From the NCBI GenBank assembly GCA_038254525.1, contig JBBSGC010000058.1, positions 1 to 11,972 of the forward strand: a DNA stretch of 11,972 nucleotides. The letters run 5' to 3'. Shown in pieces: positions 6,975 to 11,972 of the stretch (the first letter of the stretch is position 1; the number at the start of each line of letters is the position of its first letter). Below the pieces are notes generated by a model. It ran no database searches and was not told the DNA's origin. It was given only the letters and a program-made list of their open reading frames with translations. A program made the position numbers and the translations under genes. The stretch is from JBBSGC01 sp038254525. Lineage in GTDB: Bacteria; Actinomycetota; Actinomycetes; Propionibacteriales; Nocardioidaceae.

Positions 6975-7268
6975 GTGAGGTCCTTCCACGTCGGGGAGCC
7001 CACAGGCTCACCCTTGGTCAGTCGCGCCTGGGTCTTCCAGGCGCCGCTGGTCTTACCCCTTGTATCCGACAAGAGGTGAGGAGACGACTTCACCGTCACG
7101 ATCATCCAGCTGCCCGGGTACGGCGGCGGACCGGCGGGATGGAGCTCCCGCGAGTCTTGGACCGGCGCACCGGCAAGAGAGCCGGATGGGTGAGGGAAGG
7201 TTGTACGACCGCTGCTGCCCTGTGTCGAGTCGCGGTGCGAGACGACTGAGGTCATCTGCTGGTCGTAC
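6975..7268 (-). promoter_or_regulatory. Long 5' leader of rho
   Basis: This interval of roughly 290 bases between the predicted transcription start and the rho GTG has no confident gene. On the minus strand it contains a C-rich, G-poor run (7172-7200; about 16 C and 3 G in 29 bases) like a Rho utilisation site. It also holds small hairpins: CCGGC/GCCGG (7170-7185), CTTGT/ACAAG (7059-7073), a perfect 8-bp GCGCCTGG stem with a 5-base loop (7024-7044), and GAGCC/GGCTC (6996-7009) next to the ribosome binding site. An open frame from an ATG at 7255 ends in a TGA that overlaps the rho GTG. Autoregulation of rho through its leader is known in enteric bacteria; here it is inference. Confidence 0.5.
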
Positions 7269-7274
7269 GAGGCG

Positions 7275-7302
7275 AGCGTAGCACCCGCCACCGCGATGTC
7301 AC
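7275..7302 (-). promoter_or_regulatory. Predicted rho promoter
   Basis: On the minus strand, GTGACA (7297-7302; one base off TTGACA) and TACGCT (7275-7280; TANNNT) are separated by 16 bases, a good match to an actinobacterial housekeeping promoter. The start would be near 7268. The remaining bases to the phosphatase gene (7303-7394) show no further feature I can support. Confidence 0.6.
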
Positions 7303-7394
7303 TCCACCGACCAGAACCCACGACGCGTGTCCCGCATTCCCCGACCATCATCCGCCCGTGGCGCCGGCCTAGCCGCCGTCCGCACGCCGATGCA

Positions 7395-7421
7395 GGCCAC
7401 CGACCCTCAGGTCAGGTGGCC
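7395..7421 (-). terminator. Hairpin spanning the phosphatase stop codon
   Basis: GGCCACC-GACC (7395-7405) pairs completely with GGTC-GGTGGCC (7410-7413 and 7415-7421), with one bulged A at 7414, around a four-base loop that contains most of the stop codon. No T run follows in the direction of transcription. It probably ends or stabilises the argS-lysA-phosphatase transcript just ahead of the rho promoter. Confidence 0.55.
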
Positions 7422-8033
7422 GACCTCGTTGAGCAGGGCAACCTGGTGGTTGTGGAAGAAGTCATCCTCGCGCAGCAGAGTGATGCCCCCGGACGAGAAG
7501 CGGAAGTTCACCGAGCCCGCCGCGTCGATGGGCATGCCGACCCAAGCCGCGAGGAGGAACGTGGCCGTGCCCCCGTGCGTCACCACGACCTGGTTCTCCA
7601 CCGCTGACTGCAAGACACGCTCCATCGCCGCGTAGGCCCGCACGGCTAGCTCCCACTTCGTCTCGGCCCCGTCGACGCCCTCGTCGTGACGCATCCGCTC
7701 ACCGACGGCGGGCGGCGGGACGAACCGCTCGGCCAGCCATGCCTGCGGCCGTCCGCCTGCCTCGCCGTAGGACTTCTCGCGTAGGTCGGTGTCGACTACC
7801 ACGTCGACACCAAGCCGCTTCGCGACGACCTCGGCTGTGCGCCGCGCGCGCAGCAGGTCGGACGAGAACACCTCGACGGCAGCGTCGACCGGAAGCCGGC
7901 CGGCCAGCGCCTCCGCGATCTGTCCGGCGTGCGCCCGACCGCGATCGGTGAGGTCGGAGTCGAACCATCCACCAACGAGGTCATCGACGTGGTGCGTGGC
8001 CTCCGGGTGCGTGACGACATACAGGGCTCTCAT
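7407..8033 (-). CDS. Histidine phosphatase (phosphoglycerate-mutase-like) family protein
   Basis: A 208-residue cytoplasmic protein of the branch-1 histidine phosphatase fold. The presumed catalytic histidine is H9 in VVTHPEATHH, with R33 in LTDRGRAHA, the SSDLLRARRTAE helix (57-68), an acidic LREKSYGEAGG (84-94) and the second histidine H153 in VVTHGGTATFL. The usual RHG signature reads T-H-P, so the arginine that normally precedes the catalytic histidine is a threonine. I recall related actinobacterial proteins with this variant. Substrate unknown: sugar phosphates and nucleotides are possible. The ATG at 8033 forms an ATGA overlap with the lysA stop, which is why I prefer it to the start at 8045. 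It sits where hom-thrC-thrB are found in mycobacteria, but nothing shows a link to amino acid synthesis. Confidence 0.85.
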   Translation of the reverse strand: MRALYVVTHPEATHHVDDLVGGWFDSDLTDRGRAHAGQIAEALAGRLPVDAAVEVFSSDLLRARRTAEVVAKRLGVDVVVDTDLREKSYGEAGGRPQAWLAERFVPPPAVGERMRHDEGVDGAETKWELAVRAYAAMERVLQSAVENQVVVTHGGTATFLLAAWVGMPIDAAGSVNFRFSSGGITLLREDDFFHNHQVALLNEVGHLT

Positions 8034-9466
8034 CCCTGGCCCCACTGGCTACCTCGACCCGCGACGACGTCGAGCCGCATCAGGTCCTCGACGCGCTCGG
8101 CCCGCACGACCACCTCGGCCCGGCCGTCGCGTACGGCCACGACCGCCGGACGCGGGACGTGGTTGTAGTTGCTTGCCATCGAGCGGCAGTAGGCGCCGGT
8201 GCCGGGCACCGCAAGCAGGTCGCCGGGGCGGACGTCCCCGGGCAGAAACTCGTCCCTGACCACGATGTCGCCGGACTCACAGTGCTTGCCGACGACTCTG
8301 GTGAGCGACGCGTCGGCGGATGAACGTCGGGAGGCCAGCGTGCACGAGTGGGCGGCGCCATAGAGAGCAGTACGCGGGTTGTCGCTCATCCCACCGTCGA
8401 CGCTGACATAGGAGCGGACCGCTCCCCCGGAAAGTGGCACCTGCTTGGTCGTACCGACGCGGTAGAGGGTGCACATGGCCGGACCGACCACCGCCCGACC
8501 GGGCTCGATCGACAGGCGCGGCACTGCCAGGTCGAGGGCAGCACACTCACGTCGCACGATGCCCAGCAACCCGTCGGCCAACGCCTGTGGCGTCGACGGC
8601 GTGTCCCGCGTGGTGTAGGCGATGCCGAAACCGCCGCCAAGTCCGAGTTCGGGCAAGCTGAGGTGCAGCTCGTGACGGATGCGCGCGTGCAGGGCGAGCA
8701 CCCGCCGGATGGCCACCTCGAAGCCAGCGGTGCCGAAGATCTGTGAGCCGATGTGGGAGTGCAGCCCGCGCAGCCGCAGGCCCGGCACGGCCACCACCCG
8801 CCGGACCGCCTCGAGTGCGTGTCCTTCGGCGATCGAGAGACCGAACTTCTGATCCTCGTGCGCTGTGGCCATGAACTCATGGGTGTGCGCCTCGACGCCC
8901 GGGGTGACGCGTACCAGAACCGAACAGTCCCTCCCCGACACGCGGACGAGCTCCGCCAGCCGGGCGATCTCCTCGAACGAGTCGATGACGAGCTTGCCCA
9001 CGCCCGCATGCACAGCGGCGGCCAGCTCGTCGTCGCTCTTGTTGTTGCCATGGAAGGCGACGCGTTTGGCCGGCATCCCCGAAGCCAGCGCCAGCGCGAG
9101 CTCGCCACCGGAGCAGACGTCGAGGCTCAGTCCCTCGTCGTGCACCCACTGCGCCACGGCCCCGCACAAGAAGGCCTTGCCTGCGTAGTAGACGTCGACC
9201 CCGGCGAAGGCCTCGCGGAACTCCCCGGCGCGGCTGCGCAGGTCGGCCTCGTCGAGGACGTAGACGGGCGTGCCGTGCTCGGCGGCCAGCTCGTCGACAC
9301 CAACGCCGCCGATCACCAGCCTGCCGTTGGCGTCCTTGCCGGCGGTACGCGACCACAACCCGGGCACCAGTGCGTTGACGTCGTCTGGCGGCAGCAGCCA
9401 GGCCGGGCCGCGTCCAGCTGCCGGGCCGCCCACGGTGCCGGCCTCAGGCGCGCTAGCGTTGCTCAC
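8030..9466 (-). CDS. lysA: Diaminopimelate decarboxylase
   Basis: A 478-residue fold-type III PLP enzyme that decarboxylates meso-diaminopimelate to L-lysine, the last step of the lysine pathway and a drain on the DAP used for peptidoglycan. PLP lysine is K97 in YYAGKAF; HSHIGSQ with H238 stacks on PLP; GLGGGFG (275-281) binds phosphate; EPGRA (321-325) and CESGD (396-400) are active-site motifs, the Cys-Glu pair coming from the partner subunit of the dimer. GAYCRSMASNYN (about 424-435) is the conserved C-terminal tyrosine region. The first 25 or so residues are a variable extension seen in actinobacterial LysA. The GTG start at 9466 makes a GTGA overlap with the argS stop. argS-lysA adjacency is a standard actinobacterial arrangement. 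Confidence 0.97.
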   Translation of the reverse strand: MSNASAPEAGTVGGPAAGRGPAWLLPPDDVNALVPGLWSRTAGKDANGRLVIGGVGVDELAAEHGTPVYVLDEADLRSRAGEFREAFAGVDVYYAGKAFLCGAVAQWVHDEGLSLDVCSGGELALALASGMPAKRVAFHGNNKSDDELAAAVHAGVGKLVIDSFEEIARLAELVRVSGRDCSVLVRVTPGVEAHTHEFMATAHEDQKFGLSIAEGHALEAVRRVVAVPGLRLRGLHSHIGSQIFGTAGFEVAIRRVLALHARIRHELHLSLPELGLGGGFGIAYTTRDTPSTPQALADGLLGIVRRECAALDLAVPRLSIEPGRAVVGPAMCTLYRVGTTKQVPLSGGAVRSYVSVDGGMSDNPRTALYGAAHSCTLASRRSSADASLTRVVGKHCESGDIVVRDEFLPGDVRPGDLLAVPGTGAYCRSMASNYNHVPRPAVVAVRDGRAEVVVRAERVEDLMRLDVVAGRGSQWGQG

Positions 9467-11127
9467 ATCCGCTCGGGGGCGGAGACGCCGAGCAGTCGCA
9501 GCCCGTTGGCCACTACCTGTCGGGTCGCGGCCACCAGGAGCAGGCGGGCGCGGTGCAGGTCGGTGGGCTCCTCGTCACCCTGCGGAAGGACCCGGCACTC
9601 GTCGTAGAAGCGGTGGAACGTGCCCGCGGTCTCCTCGAGGTAGCGGGCCACCCGGTGCGGCTCGCGCATGGTGGCCGCCTGCCCGACGACCCGGGGCAGC
9701 TCGGCCAGCGCCCGGAGCAGGTCTCCTTCTCGCGGGTGGGCCAACAGGGACGGGTCGAAGTCGTCACCGGCGGGTTGGATGCCGAGGTCCACAGCGTTGC
9801 GGAGGATCGAGGCCAGCCGGGCGTGCGCGTACTGCACGTAGAACACCGGGTTGTCATTGCTCTGGCGCGTCCACAGCTCGAGGTCTATGTCGATGGGTGA
9901 GTCCGAGGAGTAGCGGACCAACGCGTACCGGGCAGCGTCGACGCCCACCACGTCGACGAGGTCCGCCATCGTGACGATGGTGCCGGCCCGCTTGGACATT
10001 CGCAGCGGGACGCCGTCGCGCAGCAGGTTGACCATCTGGCCGATGACCAGCTCGAGGTTCTCGTGCGGCTTGTCGCCGAACGCGGCGCACATCGCCAGCA
10101 TCCGCCCGACGTAACCATGGTGGTCGGCGCCGAGAATGATCACCACCAGGTCGAAGCCCCGCTCGCGCTTGTCGAGGTAGTACGCCAGGTCAGCGGCTAT
10201 GTAGGCCGGCTTGCCGTCGGACTTGATCACGACCCGGTCCTTGTCGTCACCGAAGTCGCTGGAGCGCAACCACACCGCACCCTCGGCCTGGTAGATGTTC
10301 CCCAGCTCCTCGAGCCGGGCAACAGCCCGGTCCACGGCCCCGGACGCGTGCAGCGAGGCTTCGTGGAAGAACACGTCGAAGTTCACGCCGAAGGCGTGCA
10401 GCTCGGCCTTGATCGCGTCGAACATGAGGTCGACGCCAACCCGGCGGAACACCTCCTGCGCCGCCTCGTCGGAGAGGTCCAGGACGCCCGGCTCGACCGC
10501 GACGACCCGGGCGACGATGTCCTCGAGGTAGCTGCCCGCATAGCCGTCCGCCGGGACCTCGCGGCCGTGGGCGCGAGCGAGCAGTGAGCGCGCGAACCGG
10601 TCGACCTGCGCTCCGTGGTCGTTGAAGTAGTACTCCCGCGTCACACCGGCTCCGACGAGCTCGAGGATCCGGGCCAGGCTGTCACCCGCGACCGCCCAGC
10701 GTGCGTGGGCCAGGTGCACCGGGCCGGTCGGATTCACCGAGACGTACTCGAGGTTGATCCGTGAGCCCGTCAGCAGCTCCGACCCCCCGTACGCCGGCCC
10801 CGCCGACACCACCTCGGCCGCGACCTTGCCCTGCGCGGCCGCTTCGATGCGCAGGTTGAGGAAACCCGGTCCGGCCACCTCCGCGGCTGCGATGCCCGAG
10901 GTGCCGGTGAGCCGGGCAGCGAGCTCGGCTGCCAGCTCGCGCGGAACCAGGCCGGCCGGCTTGGCCACCTGCAGCGCGATGTTGGTTGCGTAGTCGCCGT
11001 GCTCCTTGACCTTGGGTCGCTCGATCCGCACCGTGCTCGGCACCCCCGTCGGCATGCTCAACCGGCCCTCGTCGACGAGGTCGGCCAGCACGGCGACGAT
11101 GGCGTCGGACAGCTGTTCGGGAGTCAC
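9463..11127 (-). CDS. argS: Arginyl-tRNA synthetase
   Basis: A 554-residue class I aminoacyl-tRNA synthetase that charges tRNA-Arg. An N-terminal additional domain (about 1-95, with RPKVKEHGDYATNIAL) precedes the catalytic core. The HIGH-type signature is NPTGPVHLAHAR (132-143), read as HLAH. The KMSKS-type loop is RMSKRAG (376-382). The C-terminal DALR anticodon-binding domain is seen from NPVFYVQYAHARLASILR (426-443) to the family-typical end GVSAPERM. The frame extends upstream, but that part overlaps the receiver gene. The GTG at 11127 is preceded six bases away by TATCCT, so the mRNA may begin at the start codon. A tRNA-Arg gene lies about 500 bases upstream on the other strand. The 3' end overlaps lysA. 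Confidence 0.97.
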   Translation of the reverse strand: MTPEQLSDAIVAVLADLVDEGRLSMPTGVPSTVRIERPKVKEHGDYATNIALQVAKPAGLVPRELAAELAARLTGTSGIAAAEVAGPGFLNLRIEAAAQGKVAAEVVSAGPAYGGSELLTGSRINLEYVSVNPTGPVHLAHARWAVAGDSLARILELVGAGVTREYYFNDHGAQVDRFARSLLARAHGREVPADGYAGSYLEDIVARVVAVEPGVLDLSDEAAQEVFRRVGVDLMFDAIKAELHAFGVNFDVFFHEASLHASGAVDRAVARLEELGNIYQAEGAVWLRSSDFGDDKDRVVIKSDGKPAYIAADLAYYLDKRERGFDLVVIILGADHHGYVGRMLAMCAAFGDKPHENLELVIGQMVNLLRDGVPLRMSKRAGTIVTMADLVDVVGVDAARYALVRYSSDSPIDIDLELWTRQSNDNPVFYVQYAHARLASILRNAVDLGIQPAGDDFDPSLLAHPREGDLLRALAELPRVVGQAATMREPHRVARYLEETAGTFHRFYDECRVLPQGDEEPTDLHRARLLLVAATRQVVANGLRLLGVSAPERM

Positions 11128-11133
11128 CCGTCG

Positions 11134-11139
11134 AGGATA
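11134..11139 (-). promoter_or_regulatory. -10 element for a leaderless argS transcript
   Basis: TATCCT (TANNNT) on the minus strand ends six bases before the argS GTG, so the expected transcription start coincides with the start codon. No clear ribosome binding site is present in the 34-base gap after the receiver gene, which supports leaderless translation, common in Actinobacteria. No convincing -35 is visible at normal spacing. Confidence 0.45.
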
Positions 11140-11161
11140 TCGACGACAGGCCCTGGCCGGC

Positions 11162-11557
11162 TCAACAGTCACCGACGCGGGCCAGCACGTCTCGCACGGT
11201 GTCCACCAGGTGCGCGGGCTCGAACGGCTTGGTGACATAGGCGTCCACGCCGATGTCGCGGCCCCGGTTAAGGTCCGCCGGCTGCGCCTGCGTGGTCACC
11301 ATCACCAGCGGCACCGCGGCGGTCCGTTCGTCGGCGCGCAGCCTTGCCGCAGTCGAGAAGCCGTCCAGGCGCGGCATCACGACGTCGAGCGTCACCAGGT
11401 CGGGCAGCTGGTCACGGGCGCAGCGCGACAGCTGGTCGAGGCAGTCCTGGCCATCGACGGCCTCACTGACCTCGAAGCCCTCCAGCTCCAGATTCAGCCG
11501 GATCAGCATCCGCAGCGCCGGGGTGTCGTCGACCACAAGGACCCGCTGCGCCCGCAT
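11162..11557 (-). CDS. Stand-alone response-regulator receiver protein
   Basis: A 131-residue CheY-like protein with a receiver domain and no output domain. All signalling residues are present: the acidic pair D10-D11 in VLVVDDTP, the phospho-acceptor D58 in TLDVVMPRLDG, T88 in VMVTTQ and K110 in VTKPFEP. It probably works by binding a partner when phosphorylated; no histidine kinase is in the window, so the partner is unknown. The ATG at 11557 begins at the family N-terminus and is preceded by TAGCGT seven bases upstream, suggesting a leaderless message. It ends 34 bases before argS in the same direction. Family assignment is firm; biological role unknown. Confidence 0.92.
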   Translation of the reverse strand: MRAQRVLVVDDTPALRMLIRLNLELEGFEVSEAVDGQDCLDQLSRCARDQLPDLVTLDVVMPRLDGFSTAARLRADERTAAVPLVMVTTQAQPADLNRGRDIGVDAYVTKPFEPAHLVDTVRDVLARVGDC

Positions 11558-11564
11558 GCTTCAA

Positions 11565-11570
11565 ACGCTA
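11565..11570 (-). promoter_or_regulatory. -10 element for the receiver gene, likely leaderless
   Basis: TAGCGT on the minus strand lies seven bases before the ATG of the receiver gene, placing the start of transcription at or next to the A of the ATG. No ribosome binding site is seen. No clear -35 accompanies it. Confidence 0.4.
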
Positions 11571-11601
11571 GCGGCCACCGGGCGACGTGATTCCCGTGCG
11601 C

Positions 11602-11607
11602 TAGGCT
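11602..11607 (+). promoter_or_regulatory. -10 element for tRNA-Arg
   Basis: TAGGCT (TANNNT) on the plus strand would start transcription about 8 bases ahead of the mature tRNA 5' end. The tRNA and the receiver gene are thus divergently transcribed from a 64-base gap. No good -35 is seen. Confidence 0.4.
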
Positions 11608-11621
11608 GCTGCGGCCCTGGA

Positions 11622-11693
11622 GCCCCCGTAGCTCAGGGGATAGAGCGCCGCCCTCCGGAGGCGGAAGCGCAGGTTCGAATCCTGCCGGGGGCA
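11622..11693 (+). tRNA. tRNA-Arg, anticodon CCG
   Basis: A complete cloverleaf of 72 bases with discriminator. The acceptor stem is GCCCCCG/CGGGGGC (11622-11628 with 11686-11692), D arm GCTC/GAGC, anticodon stem CCGCC/GGCGG, loop CTCCGGA with CCG at 34-36, T arm GCAGG-TTCGAAT-CCTGC and discriminator A. The CCA end is not encoded, as is usual in actinobacteria. CCG reads CGG, a frequent arginine codon in high-GC genomes. The charging enzyme argS lies close by on the other strand. Confidence 0.96.
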
Positions 11694-11700
11694 CTGTGTG

Positions 11701-11718
11701 TGATGTCTCGGGACATCA
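11701..11718 (+). repeat. Perfect stem-loop behind the tRNA
   Basis: TGATGTC-TCGG-GACATCA is a perfect 7-bp stem with a four-base loop, starting seven bases after the tRNA. It may be part of the 3' trailer and a signal for processing, or one of two tandem termination structures. Confidence 0.5.
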
Positions 11719-11729
11719 GAGAAAGCAAC

Positions 11730-11754
11730 GCGGGCCCCGTAAAACGGGGCCTGC
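11730..11754 (+). terminator. Terminator-like hairpin after tRNA-Arg
   Basis: GCGGGCCCCG and CGGGGCCTGC form a 10-bp stem with one G-U wobble around the loop TAAAA. No T tract follows, so it is a U-less GC-rich hairpin of the sort often found at actinobacterial gene ends. It probably ends the tRNA transcript. Confidence 0.7.
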
Positions 11755-11855
11755 GAACCCACGGTCGCCTAGGATCCGCCAGATCGTCGACACCGCCGGC
11801 GAGCAGCCGCGCCGCTGGGCGAGGCGTGGTAGGACGATTCAAGCGGCATTGGACA

Positions 11856-11972
11856 TCAAATTCGCGACATGCGACGTAGGAAGGTCTCAGTTCCGGGTGG
11901 CGGCAGGGACTTGGATCCATAGAGCGCAGAGAGTGCGTCGACCATGGCCCCGATGAACGATCGGTCCTGCCC
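11856..11972 (-). CDS. Possible 3' end of an unknown gene at the right edge
   Basis: An open frame of 38 codons enters from the right edge and stops with TGA at 11856. The peptide (SFIGAMVDALSALYGSKSL, then PPPGTETFLRRM) has the mixed hydrophobic/charged look of a real C-terminus, whereas the other frames here are Arg/Pro-rich. I do not recognise the family. Codons end in A or T more often than in neighbouring genes, which may mean acquired DNA or chance. A stretch this short is weak evidence. The rest of 11755-11855 shows nothing I can support. Confidence 0.28.
   Translation of the reverse strand, partial: GQDRSFIGAMVDALSALYGSKSLPPPGTETFLRRMSRI

Noticed and set aside
6975..6989. Rho start at the GTG at 6989, five codons earlier
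   Set aside because: That GTG overlaps the GGAAGGA ribosome binding site that serves the GTG at 6974.
11633..11920. Minus-strand open frame of 95 codons running through the tRNA gene
   Set aside because: It reads the antisense of tRNA-Arg and ends in the familiar spurious peptide (APGRIRTCASASGG) produced by such overlaps.
11674..11972. attL/attR repeat of the tRNA-Arg 3' end
   Set aside because: No second copy of the T-arm/acceptor sequence was found by eye in the remaining 280 bases.

Overview
The window comes from a high-GC Gram-positive actinobacterium. The base composition is strongly GC-rich, with G or C at most third codon positions. Many starts are GTG and many gene junctions are GTGA or ATGA. 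The gene order follows the conserved argS-lysA-...-rho-rpmE-prfA-prmC-sua5-wecA-atpI block known from Mycobacterium and relatives. I cannot name the genus.

Layout, right to left, because all the protein genes are on the minus strand. At the right edge is possibly the 3' end of an unknown gene. A plus-strand tRNA-Arg(CCG) follows, with two hairpins behind it. Then come a stand-alone response-regulator receiver, argS, lysA and a histidine-phosphatase-family gene. The last three are joined by 4-base stop/start overlaps and probably form one transcript. A hairpin over the phosphatase stop closes this unit. About 430 bases without a confident gene hold a promoter and a long, structured leader for rho. 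Rho is followed 3 bases later by a glutathione-peroxidase-type thiol peroxidase. Next come rpmE (L31), a terminator-like hairpin, prfA (RF1), prmC (its methyltransferase), a TsaC/Sua5-type tRNA-modification enzyme and wecA/tagO-like glycan-lipid synthase. A final promoter drives an AtpZ/AtpI-like gene cut by the left edge, where the F-ATPase operon would be expected to begin.

Most genes are housekeeping: arginyl-tRNA charging, lysine/DAP synthesis, transcription termination, translation termination, t6A modification and the first step of wall glycan assembly. prfA and prmC form a functional pair (release factor and the enzyme that methylates its GGQ glutamine). Departures from the textbook order are the absence of hom-thrC-thrB between lysA and rho, the phosphatase in that place, and the peroxidase between rho and rpmE.

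I found no mobile element, CRISPR array, toxin-antitoxin or defence system. The most interesting material is regulatory: the rho leader, the hairpins ahead of rpmE, the apparently leaderless starts of the receiver gene and argS, and the unexplained sequence to the right of the tRNA.
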